A stretch of DNA of 64,000 nucleotides from Scleromatobacter sp964418745 (GTDB taxonomy: Bacteria > Pseudomonadota > Gammaproteobacteria > Burkholderiales > Burkholderiaceae_C). Position 1 is the first letter of the stretch. Each line of letters opens with the position of its first letter. This document shows, in pieces, positions 44,422 through 53,236 of this stretch. The position numbers were made by a program, and so were the translations under genes. The stretch is from the NCBI GenBank assembly GCA_964418745.1, contig CAYQMX010000005.1, positions 186,001 to 250,000 of the forward strand. The letters are read 5' to 3'. The notes below the pieces were generated by a model. That model had not been told where the DNA came from. It ran no database searches and saw only the letters and a list, made by a program, of their open reading frames with translations.

Positions 44422-45684
44422 GTGCTGTCCGCCCCACTCGGTCAAGCCACGCCTGGGATTCGCTCGGCCAACCAGGCCTACCTGATCGGTCGGCAGGGCT
44501 ACGCGACGAGTTCGCCGGGATTTGCGGACGCCGTCGCCCACGCTCATGCCGAACGTCTGCGCCCGCGCTGTCTTTGCCAGCCGAAGGGCGTGGAGATGTA
44601 CATCGCCCGGCTCTCCGGCCCGAACGACGGCTTCATCGTCAAGCGCATGCCAGAGTCGGGCCACCTGCACGCACCCGACTGCCCGTCCTACGAGCCACCG
44701 GCCAACCTGTCGGGCCTGGGCCAGGTGCTGGGGTCTGCCATCGTCGAAGACCCAGCCACCGGCCAGACAACCCTGAAACTGGACTTCCCGCTGACCAGGC
44801 GGCGAGGACACTCGACGCAACCACCCGCCGGTGAAGAGAACGACAGCGTGAAGTCGGACGGTACCCGGCTGTCGTTGCGGGGCTTGCTGCACTACCTCTG
44901 GGATCAGGCGGAACTCACGCGCTGGCACCCGGGGTTCGCAGGGCGGCGATCCTGGTCAACGGTACGGCGGCACCTCCTGCTCGCCGCAGACAACAAGGTC
45001 ACTCGCGGTAGTCCACTGCGCACTCGCCTCTACATTCCGGAGGCGTTCTCGGCCGAGCAACGGGAGGCCCTCAACGCGCGACGACTGGCGCACTGGTCGC
45101 GCGTGCTGCCACGGCCCGGCCAGCCACCCCAGCGCCTGATCTTGATCGGCGAGGTCAAGGAGATCGTGCCTGCGCGTTTTGGTCACAAAGCAATCGTCAA
45201 ACACCTCCCCGACCAGGCGTTCATGTTGGACGAACCGTTGTACCGACGCCTCGAACGGCGCTTTGAGGAGGAACTGAGTCTGTGGGGCGCCACCGACCGC
45301 CTGCACATGATCGCCATCGCCACCTTCGTGTTGAGCCCGACAGGCATTCCGACAATCGACGAACTGTCCCTGATGCCGGTCACACCCGAGTGGCTGGCAG
45401 TTCAGGACGCCTTCGACCAGCAACTGACGCTGCGACTGACGAGCGAACATCGCGCTTTCATCAAACCATTGCGCTACAACCTGTCATCGGACCGGTGCCT
45501 GCCCGCCGCCGTGTTGCTCGACACTCATGACGCGCCGACGGCGTTGACCATCGCGCGCACGGCGAGGCCGCTTGAGAACGACGCGAGTTTGCAAACGCAC
45601 AACGAATCCGGCGATCCGTCGGCCTGGTGGTGGCATGCCACCGACGAGCCGATGCCCAGCCTTCCATCCCCCCGAAAGCGATAG
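44422..45684 (+). CDS. DUF1173 protein
   Basis: The protein has 420 residues and starts with GTG. The N-terminal cysteine motif RPRCLCQPKGVEMYIARL, the VKRMPESGHLHAPDCPSYEP segment and the later LIGEVKEIVPARFGHKAIV are hallmarks of DUF1173, a family almost confined to conjugative elements. Its three conserved cysteines plus histidine suggest metal binding. The function is unknown. It begins seven bases after the LPD7 gene and ends the plus-strand transfer operon, facing the convergent relaxase gene. Confidence 0.8.
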   Translation: MLSAPLGQATPGIRSANQAYLIGRQGYATSSPGFADAVAHAHAERLRPRCLCQPKGVEMYIARLSGPNDGFIVKRMPESGHLHAPDCPSYEPPANLSGLGQVLGSAIVEDPATGQTTLKLDFPLTRRRGHSTQPPAGEENDSVKSDGTRLSLRGLLHYLWDQAELTRWHPGFAGRRSWSTVRRHLLLAADNKVTRGSPLRTRLYIPEAFSAEQREALNARRLAHWSRVLPRPGQPPQRLILIGEVKEIVPARFGHKAIVKHLPDQAFMLDEPLYRRLERRFEEELSLWGATDRLHMIAIATFVLSPTGIPTIDELSLMPVTPEWLAVQDAFDQQLTLRLTSEHRAFIKPLRYNLSSDRCLPAAVLLDTHDAPTALTIARTARPLENDASLQTHNESGDPSAWWWHATDEPMPSLPSPRKR

Positions 45685-45717
45685 ACAGCCGTCGGGCGCC
45701 GCAAACGGTGGGAGCAC

Positions 45718-46719
45718 TCAGCGCTCGATTGTCGGATCTTTATCCATGGTCGGCGCACTTGCCGTCGGCCCGGATCTGTCCGGGGTTGAAGGACGGATGG
45801 GTCCGTTGAAGCTCCGCTGCGGCCCCAGTTCCTTCATGTACGGCGACTCATCCAGAAAGCGCCGAATGCCTTGCGCCAAGGCCTTGTCCTGGCCGTCGGC
45901 CGATTGCTCGAGTGCTAGGGCAATTTGAGACCACGACGTCATGGCCTCATCGCGGCTAAGCTGGTAAGCCTGACCAGACTTACCCGTCGCGCCGGCTTGG
46001 CGCAATCTCCCATCCTCGCGCGCCTTCATTCGCCACAGCGGGTCATAGCGCTGGGTAGCCCCGCGGGTGGCTTGCCGAGACGCCTCTGCATCGATTCCCC
46101 AACCGCGCAGTTTCTGCGCGAACGTCTCGCGCCAGCGATGCAGGTCGGCCTTGCGTGGATTCAAGCGGGTGCCGTCGATCGCTTCGGCGCGCACGCTCAG
46201 GTGAACATGGGGATTGGCTTGATGTTCATGCAGCACCATCACCCAGCGATGCTCTCGCAGTTCCTCCGCGGCGAACTCGCGCGCTGCCACCTTCAACAGC
46301 TGCGCGTCGGTTCCCTTGGGCATCGACAGCATGATGTTGAACGCCTCTCGCCGGTAGCCGACCTCATCGATGAGCGAGCCGCCCAGTCGCCATTGCTCCG
46401 CCAGATCACCCAATGCCTCCGTCCCTTGATGCGTTCGCTCAAGGTCATCCTCGATATCCAGGCGTCCGTTCTTGCTGATGTAGCGAAAGTGCGCGGCGAT
46501 CGCTCCCATACCCCGCCCGCCGCCGGTGACCTTCACCATCACCTGCGGCGCCCGACGAGCCACAGTAGCTACGATGCGACGGCGAATGGCCGCCGCGCGC
46601 TGCTGCGAGTTCCCATGGAGCCGGGGCAAGGGTGCCGCCTTCACGATGCGATTGCCTGGATAGAACAGGCGCTCGCCCCATTGCACCAGAACGCCATCGA
46701 GGGCTGGCACGTTCGTCAC
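45718..46719 (-). CDS. Short MOBP-type relaxase
   Basis: The protein has 333 residues. The three-histidine metal site is LHEHQANPHVHLSV (His 164, 171, 173). Upstream, KVTGGGRGMGAIAAHFRYIS carries a candidate nucleophile, Tyr 80, and GRLDIEDD follows. Relaxases nick oriT and stay covalently bound to the transferred strand. It is short; many relaxases have helicase or primase C-termini, whereas this one ends in an unstructured tail. It overlaps the preceding accessory gene by four bases and is convergent with the plus-strand operon. Family placement as MOBP rests on motif memory and needs a profile search. Confidence 0.8.
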   Translation of the reverse strand: MTNVPALDGVLVQWGERLFYPGNRIVKAAPLPRLHGNSQQRAAAIRRRIVATVARRAPQVMVKVTGGGRGMGAIAAHFRYISKNGRLDIEDDLERTHQGTEALGDLAEQWRLGGSLIDEVGYRREAFNIMLSMPKGTDAQLLKVAAREFAAEELREHRWVMVLHEHQANPHVHLSVRAEAIDGTRLNPRKADLHRWRETFAQKLRGWGIDAEASRQATRGATQRYDPLWRMKAREDGRLRQAGATGKSGQAYQLSRDEAMTSWSQIALALEQSADGQDKALAQGIRRFLDESPYMKELGPQRSFNGPIRPSTPDRSGPTASAPTMDKDPTIER

Positions 46720-47330
46720 CGGGCCTCCCTCCGACCTTCATGTCGAGTCTGCAGACCGGAGGCCCCGTAGCCCGCCGAGACTTCTGCGATGGCACGCGAG
46801 GCAAGTTCCAGGTGTCGCCGCACTTGTTGGCTCAACGAATCCAGCGCCATCTGGTCTGGCAACGCCACAACCTGCCCGCTCGCTGTGATCGACCGACGAA
46901 CCGCAAGCAGCTCGACACACAAGCTGGCCAACTCACTGCTTGAAGCTTTCAGTGCACCCAACACGGCGCGTCGATCGGGAGCTGTCGCCGAAGGCGGCAA
47001 CCCCTCGACCAGCGCCGCAACGACCGCCCCTTGTGACAAGTCAGCCGCACGAGCCCGGGCGGCGATCTTGGTAGCTGCCGCTGCGGGGAGTCGAAGCGTC
47101 ACCTTGACCGCGTCAGACGGTGCGCGGTCAGGTCGCAAGAGGGCCGCCCCGCAACCGTCGTCAACCGAAGGCTCGATTGCGCACAAGATCGCCTGTCGGG
47201 CCGCCGCCGCCAACGTCATGTGTCGAGCAGCAGCGAGTGCACGTAGGCGGCTTTCAGTTCCGCGCAAATCGATTGTGAGCCGATGGCGTTGCTTGCCCGT
47301 TTCGACTTGCGCCTTTCCGATGGTCTTCAT
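46716..47330 (-). CDS. MobC-like relaxosome accessory protein
   Basis: The protein has 204 residues from ATG 47330. Residues 10-40 are a basic start (KQRHRLTIDLRGTESRLRAL). The centre reads VKVTLRLPAAAATKIAARAR, typical of a ribbon-helix-helix-like plasmid mobilisation protein, and the C-terminal part has the long helix of MobC-type proteins (LSQQVRRHLELASRAIAEVS). It would bind oriT and help the relaxase melt and cut it. It is translationally coupled to the relaxase by an ATGA overlap. The inverted repeats at 47398-47438 just upstream are its likely binding site. Confidence 0.7.
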   Translation of the reverse strand: MKTIGKAQVETGKQRHRLTIDLRGTESRLRALAAARHMTLAAAARQAILCAIEPSVDDGCGAALLRPDRAPSDAVKVTLRLPAAAATKIAARARAADLSQGAVVAALVEGLPPSATAPDRRAVLGALKASSSELASLCVELLAVRRSITASGQVVALPDQMALDSLSQQVRRHLELASRAIAEVSAGYGASGLQTRHEGRREAR

Positions 47331-47397
47331 ACTGCACCTACTTCGCCTTCCGCAGCGACCCGAAGCCAATCTTGCAGGTAGCCGAGCGAAATGACAC

Positions 47398-47438
47398 CGA
47401 TGAATTGGAAGCCAAATTCATCGCGACCGCGTCGCGAT
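47398..47438. other. Candidate oriT or relaxosome operator: two overlapping perfect inverted repeats
   Basis: The first repeat pairs CGATGAATT (47398-47406) with AATTCATCG (47415-47423), with an 8-base loop and a further GG/CC inside. The second pairs ATCGCGAC (47420-47427) with GTCGCGAT (47431-47438) around CGC. They share four bases and lie 68-108 bases upstream of the mob operon start, as in many MOBP oriT regions. The rest of 47331-47711 has no gene that I can support. Confidence 0.55.
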
Positions 47439-47711
47439 GTCGTGCTGCGGGACGACCGCACACCGCTCGGCAATCGAAGCCGAATCAACGCCCCACAGCA
47501 ACAGGCAAACGGAGCGACTGCGGGCGGGTCATCTGCGGCCCCACCGCGGCCCTGGGGATCACGTGTCAACAACGAGCGTTAGCCTCTACCTTGGTTGCAT
47601 AGTCTCGACCGCGCGCGCCGCCAGTCGCGGCCCCCTCGGCATCCGCTGGCCTGGGGTTCGGTCCAAAACCTCGGCTAAGGCGCATGAAGCGGGGCCGCGC
47701 GAACGATCGCG

Positions 47712-48143
47712 GCCGTCACCGACACCATGCGGCAGGTGCAAACCTCGTCCGTGCAGATATCCGAGATCACAGGCGTCATCGACGGCATCGCCTTCCAGAC
47801 CAACATCCTGGCCTTGAACGCCGCCGTGGAGGCCGCACGCGCGGGCGTGCACGGTCGAGGCTTCGCCGTGGTCGCCAGCGAAGCGCGGGCTCTGGCACAC
47901 CGCTCGGCCAGCTCTGCCAAGGAAATCAAGTCGCTGATCACCGACAGCGTGGAACGCGTCGCTGCCGGCAGCCGGGTCGTCAGCAAGGCGGATGACCAGA
48001 TGTCGACCCTCGTGGAGAAGGCTGACCGCATGAAAGGCCTGATGGCGGAGATTCTCACGAGCACCCAGGAGCAGAGCGCGGGCGTCCGTCAGGTCGGCGG
48101 CTCCCCCTCCCGGAACGGTCAGTCCTCGAGACTGCTCCCGTGA
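47712..48143 (+). pseudogene. Methyl-accepting chemotaxis protein, internal fragment
   Basis: About 115 residues of the cytoplasmic signalling hairpin are present: MRQVQTSSVQISEITGVIDG, IAFQTNILALNAAVEAARAG (the conserved tip), RGFAVVASEARALAHRSA and KEIKSLITDSVERV. The sensor, membrane and HAMP parts are missing, and the end degenerates after EQSAGVRQV, so the fragment is cut on both sides. It probably comes from host chromosome or another element carried in during rearrangement. Confidence 0.75.
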
Positions 48144-48170
48144 TCCCGCGATTGCTGAGGGCCAGCCTGG

Positions 48171-51100
48171 CTACGCCGCCTCCCTGTCATCAACGCCCAG
48201 GATGAAAATGAACGCGGCCATCTCCTCCAGCTGCCGCCGAACTGCCCCGGCTCGGGATGCCCGAGGCGTCAGCACATGCATGGCCAGGCCTGCGAAGCAA
48301 GCCGAGCGCTCAGTCAAATCCGAGTCCAGCATTTTGGCGGCATCACCTTCCCACGGCCACTCGGCAGACATCCAAGCCAAGCTGCTGTCCGGAACCGCTT
48401 GGATCTCTCTGGCAGCGATGAGCTGCGCATACATGCTTTCCAGCGCCTCGGGCAGGAAGCATCGCAGCCACAGACGGTAGCCCTCTGGAAAGTCGCACGC
48501 GCCCAAATTCTCCCGAGCTCGCATTGCGGCTGCATAGGGGGTCAGACCTTGGTGGGTCATGTACCAACATAGAAGCGTCGTGAACCATGGAGCCAACAGA
48601 TCGGGGACAGCTCGACCGCTGGCTACCACCATGCGCGATCCTCCCAGCAGGAATCCAGCCGCAGTTCCGAGCGCATTGCCTGATGTGTCGTCCCGCGTTT
48701 CGCCAGCGTGGCAGACCGGAAGCAAGGCGCAGGCGGGAGCACGACGTTCTTCAACAATCTGGCGAAAATCGAGCGAGCTTCCGCCAAAGGAGAGTGCACT
48801 CGCAAGATGCGCCTCCCGCCCGCCGTGACAGCACGCGACCATTGCCGAAGTCTCTGAGCTCAGTTCGTCCGCGTTGCGAAATGGACGCAGGACGCCTTTC
48901 GTCTCGCGCACCATCATCTCCAGAAGATTCGCTTCAAGAGCCGCCATGGGAAGAGGCGCATCGCTATGCCACGCGCAGTCATGTCCGATCTGCCAGGACG
49001 CTGCTGAGGGCCTCTCATCGCCTGCCATGGTCGCAAGCCGCAAGTACGGCAGGCCTGGCCAGCTCACGACCTGCAGTCTATCCAGCCTTGGCGGGCGCAA
49101 ACCCAGAGGAAGCTGGTGGAAGATGCCCTGGCTCGCAATGTTCAGCGGCGTCGACCACGTCTGACTTGCTGTCGGATCATCGCCCAGTCGCCGCATCGCA
49201 TCTTCGAGCGGCGTCCAGAAGAAGCGCTCCACGAGATCCGCAAGCTCTTGCAGTGAACGCTGCTCTGTCGGAGCGTTGGTCGTTATGGCCACCGGGATGA
49301 GGCGCATGCGATTGCTTGGGTCATGATGAGGCTGGAAGCGCTCGAGCCGCTCCATCACGTTGATCAGGCCGTCGAACTCGATGAATACTGGCGGCGCCGA
49401 AGGCCTGCTCAGGATGCCAACAGGCGTTGGCTTGTCTTCGTCCCAGAGCGTGAACAAGCACAGGAGTCTGGAGTCGCCTGGCCTAAGCGTGTTCATTTCG
49501 CGATGAACCTGGCTCAAGCTCGGAATCTCACCGGCGCTCCTGAAGCGGGCGTCTGATGCCATCAGTGTCTGGCGTGCGCGACCAAGTTCGGCCCGGGCCA
49601 ACCTCGACTTTTCCGACGCCTCGTCCAATGCCTTGAAGAGCGCACTCGCTTGCTTGCCGTACGCGCCGCGCGCCCCGAACCGCTTGCCCGCCTTTCCCAC
49701 CTGCTTGGCCACCGGCAGCTGCATCAATGCTCCGTACGCCGCATCCGTCTCGATGACGTCTCGCTTGCTCGCCCTGTACTGCACCCACGCTGGGGCGTTG
49801 GTTTCGGAGCTTTGAAGCCAACTCGCAATGCCGGCGCTGTGCAGCGCGACAGGAAGCACCATCACGATCGCATCTGTCTCGTCGCTGGGAAATTGGCGTT
49901 GCGACAACAGGCGCCAGACGATCGAGACAATCTTCGTTTGCAGCGCAAGAAGTCGGTCCACGTCCCTCGCATCGCGTGCAACCTCATGGTCGACGAGAAG
50001 CCTTCGCAGCAAGGGCGCGTGGAAGGATTCGAGATCGCCATTCCGGTCGAGCCGGCGTGCGATCATCGTCGCCATCTGGCTCCACCCGGTCCGGTCATCA
50101 GAGGCCGCATCTGAATCAATCAGGTTGGTGCAGGTCGCCCATATGGAGTCGGTCTGGCGACTGATATTGGACAGGCTTCCGCACTGCAGCAGCATTTGGC
50201 CCGCAGCGCGCAACTGGCTGTCGCCTTCGTCGCCACGTCCGACCCGACGCAAAGATTCGCTCATCCCGAGCGAGCAGCGGATGACGCCGAACGGAGACGT
50301 CAAGGCTCTTGCATTCAACGAGGCCTGGTACATATTGCTGGCCGACTCAAAGAACGACAGTGCTTCTGCAGGTCGATTGGCCGCCAATAGCGCTTCCGCA
50401 TGGTCCTCGCGCAAGGACGCGTCGATATCGCCGTTCCAGTGGCGCCCTACGCTTGCGCCACGCTCAGCTCGAATTTCCAGGGCTCGCGTTGTCAGCGACA
50501 CTTGATCATTGGCGCATCCCAGCCCGCGATAGATCGACGCTGCCATCAGCAAGCCGCCCATGAGGCGTTCAGCGAACTCCGCCGGGTTCGCCTCGCAGGC
50601 CTTCTCGAGCATACCCAGACCTATTACGACGAGCTCCTTGGCTGCTTTCAATTCGCCGTCTGTGAGTTCTTCGAAGGCGTCCTGCAGAAAGTCCTCGGCG
50701 ACTCCGACTCGGCCGGCCGCGCGAAACTCTTCGGTGTCGATATCCGCGAGGAGCTCCCGCGGCAGCAGTGCGGCTAGCTCGGGCGATGGCTCCGCCTTGA
50801 CACGCGGCATCACTACCCATCCCGAAAGACCGCGCAGAGCGATGTGATCAGGACCCACATCCGGCGGCCCCTCCGGTTGTTCTTCGATGGGTTTGAGCTT
50901 CGCGCGTTCCGCCAAGACTGGGTCAACTCGGAAGCCGAAGTCGTTCAGAAGGATGGACGCAGCCGACTCAGCATCGAGAAAGACTGACTGCAGTAGTTCG
51001 ACTGGGGAGACCTCACCGGGCGCTGAGATCCTGACCGCGCGAGGCAGGCATTCGATGAATTCGTCGGTTTGATTCCATCTGGGACGCCGAAGACCCGGAT

Positions 51101-52037
51101 CAAGGATCAGTCGCTGCGCAGCGACAGCGACGACTTGGTGTTGAAGCGCGTTGGCTTCGATTCCGAGTTCTTGAAGATGTTCGTGCACGCTTGGCTCGCG
51201 AAGCATCGCCAAAAGCACAAGGAGCAGATCGACTGCAATGCCAGCGACATCGGCCATGTCGCGAGCTCGCAAGAGCACTGCTTCGACCTCGATCCGTACC
51301 TGCTCATCGACTCTTACGAGCGGATGGGCCTGCACTTGCCGCTGCTGGGCGAGAAGCGACCATTCGTCGAGTACCAGAAATGATCTTTCATAGGCACCGA
51401 GTGCGAAGGAGGCTCGTCCCAGCAGCTCGAGGCTCTCGACCAACTCAAGAGAAAGAGCTGGCGCTGATTCATGGAGCGATCGATAGGCTTCGACCGCCTC
51501 GGACGCCTCGTTGCAAGCGCTTTGCGTGTTGCCTAGCTTCAATTGCAGCGAGGCAATAAGACGTCGAATTTCCGCTTGGCTCAGCCGCGCGTCGAAGTCC
51601 GGCTGTTGCAGGAGGCGCCTGACCGACAGGGCGTCCTCGGCCGCCTGCAATGCATCTGGGGTCCTGCCCATCAGTTCGAGCACCTGCGCGCGCAACATGA
51701 GTGCCAAGACAAGTGCGGCGCACCCACCGGGCTCGCTGGTCGGACACGCAAGATCGACAATCGCAAACGGACGGGCAAGTTCGGCGGCTTCGTCGAAGGC
51801 GAGAAGCGCTTCATCGTTGCGCCCGATTCGATTGCGTGCCTGGCCCAGATAGAACAAGGTCTGAAGCAGATCGTTTAGACAATCTGTGTCGCTGTGTTCA
51901 TGAATGCGGCGAAATAGCTCCAGAGCCCTCTCGAGATGGGCAACCGCGTTGTGGAGGTCATCCGAGTCGATCGCTTGAATCGCGAGACGCAATGACTCCG
52001 TCGCGGATTGGCTCGGATCAGAAGTGTGGTCACTCAT
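48171..52037 (-). CDS. TPR-CHAT caspase-like protein
   Basis: The protein has 1,288 residues from ATG 52037. The N-terminal third contains TPR-like helical repeats (LHNAVAHLERALELFRRIHE, then LLQTLFYLGQARNRIGRNDE). The C-terminal 300 residues form a CHAT domain, with the catalytic His in SAMVACCHGGREA (about 1067) and Cys in CALLPVCHAGETRD (about 1108), followed by GTAAGFLLGGSRMVVAS. Relatives include HetF-like proteases and the Craspase TPR-CHAT of type III-E CRISPR. No CRISPR genes are here. It is the last gene of a three-gene minus-strand unit behind a VirD4-like ATPase and a 330-residue protein. A protease that kills or arrests the cell on a signal is the obvious hypothesis, not proven. 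Confidence 0.75.
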   Translation of the reverse strand: MSDHTSDPSQSATESLRLAIQAIDSDDLHNAVAHLERALELFRRIHEHSDTDCLNDLLQTLFYLGQARNRIGRNDEALLAFDEAAELARPFAIVDLACPTSEPGGCAALVLALMLRAQVLELMGRTPDALQAAEDALSVRRLLQQPDFDARLSQAEIRRLIASLQLKLGNTQSACNEASEAVEAYRSLHESAPALSLELVESLELLGRASFALGAYERSFLVLDEWSLLAQQRQVQAHPLVRVDEQVRIEVEAVLLRARDMADVAGIAVDLLLVLLAMLREPSVHEHLQELGIEANALQHQVVAVAAQRLILDPGLRRPRWNQTDEFIECLPRAVRISAPGEVSPVELLQSVFLDAESAASILLNDFGFRVDPVLAERAKLKPIEEQPEGPPDVGPDHIALRGLSGWVVMPRVKAEPSPELAALLPRELLADIDTEEFRAAGRVGVAEDFLQDAFEELTDGELKAAKELVVIGLGMLEKACEANPAEFAERLMGGLLMAASIYRGLGCANDQVSLTTRALEIRAERGASVGRHWNGDIDASLREDHAEALLAANRPAEALSFFESASNMYQASLNARALTSPFGVIRCSLGMSESLRRVGRGDEGDSQLRAAGQMLLQCGSLSNISRQTDSIWATCTNLIDSDAASDDRTGWSQMATMIARRLDRNGDLESFHAPLLRRLLVDHEVARDARDVDRLLALQTKIVSIVWRLLSQRQFPSDETDAIVMVLPVALHSAGIASWLQSSETNAPAWVQYRASKRDVIETDAAYGALMQLPVAKQVGKAGKRFGARGAYGKQASALFKALDEASEKSRLARAELGRARQTLMASDARFRSAGEIPSLSQVHREMNTLRPGDSRLLCLFTLWDEDKPTPVGILSRPSAPPVFIEFDGLINVMERLERFQPHHDPSNRMRLIPVAITTNAPTEQRSLQELADLVERFFWTPLEDAMRRLGDDPTASQTWSTPLNIASQGIFHQLPLGLRPPRLDRLQVVSWPGLPYLRLATMAGDERPSAASWQIGHDCAWHSDAPLPMAALEANLLEMMVRETKGVLRPFRNADELSSETSAMVACCHGGREAHLASALSFGGSSLDFRQIVEERRAPACALLPVCHAGETRDDTSGNALGTAAGFLLGGSRMVVASGRAVPDLLAPWFTTLLCWYMTHQGLTPYAAAMRARENLGACDFPEGYRLWLRCFLPEALESMYAQLIAAREIQAVPDSSLAWMSAEWPWEGDAAKMLDSDLTERSACFAGLAMHVLTPRASRAGAVRRQLEEMAAFIFILGVDDREAA

Positions 52038-52171
52038 GTCGGTTCCGATGCAGCGCTGGCGCGCAGTCCTCTCCCTTCGGGCAGCGGATGTGGCATGGCT
52101 TGTCAAGCCGTGATGCGGCGAACGCCGCCCGAATTGGCCGCCCAGTCAGGGTCACCGATCTGGCTCGCCAA

Positions 52172-53164
52172 TCACGGCGACGAGGCGGCTTGCGCCAGGT
52201 AGTCGTAGCGCAGGATGCTGCATTCGAACCCGGGGGTCGTTAGGCGGCACGCCAGCCAATCCAGGCGCTCCGGTCTGATGGTGTTCGGGTTTCTGTCATC
52301 AAGGCAGATCTGTGGCGCCAAGGGTCCAGGCGTCACGAAGATCATCAGGCTGCGAAGCGCCCCCCAGTTGGACGGAACCTCAAGGGCGTGCTTGCTCGTG
52401 TCGGCCGGAATGGTGACTTCGCGAGTCGGTAGATATGTCGAGGGCATGATGGCCCCAAACGGCCCGGGATAGGGAACGAGCGGCAGGAATATCCGATCTG
52501 CCTCGACCCGGACTTCCTGGATCACGAAGAGGTGGCAGAACGGCATTGGCCGCGGCGCCGCCTTGGACAGGTCGAGCCCGAAAGCGATCTTCTCTCCGAA
52601 CGGGATCTTCAGGAGGCCGCCGGCCGAAGTTGCGATGGGATTGGGCGCTCCCATCGGAAGGACGCGTTGATGACCGATCGGTGAGGCCGACTGGCCCGTC
52701 TCGGGCCTGAGCAACGCCACGGATCTGCGTCCAGCGGCGATGGCCCTCGAACGGCGCTCAGGTGTGAAGAAGCCGTCCCACTCTGCGCCGGGTGGCGGGC
52801 CGGGGCAGTCGCCGCCAGCCAGCCTCAGCCGTGCACGAAAGGCCGGCACAGGTTCGCTGAGCATCTCGAACCACGGCTGGTGGGCGTGCACAGCTTCGTC
52901 GAGTTGCGCGGGAACCCCCTGGGCGCCGAACGCAAGCAGAAACGATGGCACGTGCTCGCTGGTCAACGAGCCATTCTTGCGCGCCTTGCTCATTTCACTG
53001 CGGTGCAGCGCCTTGGGAACTCCGCCCAGGCGCTGCATCCACGCGCACAAGTCATCGGCCTTCGGCTTCAGGTTGCCCAGGCTCTCTGCGAAGTTCTGCA
53101 CCGCCGGGACGGTCGCCAGCAAGTCGAGCTTTTCTGCGAGTTGGGCGATCCGAATCTGAGTCAC
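52172..53164 (-). CDS. Hypothetical partner of the TPR-CHAT protein
   Basis: The protein has 330 residues. GTG 53164 is chosen because AGGAG lies exactly five bases upstream; the longer ATG frame (53224) has no such site. Visible parts are an N-terminal helical region (RIAQLAEKLDLLATVPAVQN, LGNLKPKADDLCAWMQRLG). Then a beta-rich C-terminal half follows with GGLLKIPFGEKIAFGLDLSK and FVIQEVRVEADRIFLPLVPY. No family was recognised. It is flanked on both sides by genes of the same strand at 72 and 134 bases. It could be the CHAT protease's substrate, inhibitor or sensor. Confidence 0.6.
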   Translation of the reverse strand: MTQIRIAQLAEKLDLLATVPAVQNFAESLGNLKPKADDLCAWMQRLGGVPKALHRSEMSKARKNGSLTSEHVPSFLLAFGAQGVPAQLDEAVHAHQPWFEMLSEPVPAFRARLRLAGGDCPGPPPGAEWDGFFTPERRSRAIAAGRRSVALLRPETGQSASPIGHQRVLPMGAPNPIATSAGGLLKIPFGEKIAFGLDLSKAAPRPMPFCHLFVIQEVRVEADRIFLPLVPYPGPFGAIMPSTYLPTREVTIPADTSKHALEVPSNWGALRSLMIFVTPGPLAPQICLDDRNPNTIRPERLDWLACRLTTPGFECSILRYDYLAQAASSP

Positions 53165-53236
53165 TCTCACTCCTGCGCGATTCGCTGGGCATCCTGGCGG
53201 CCGTCCTGCAATATGCCACAGCAAGGTGGCTCGCCG

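Noticed and set aside
48171..52037. CHAT protein as part of a type III-E CRISPR (Craspase) system
   Set aside because: No Cas7-11-like effector, no other cas gene and no repeat-spacer array are present in the window.
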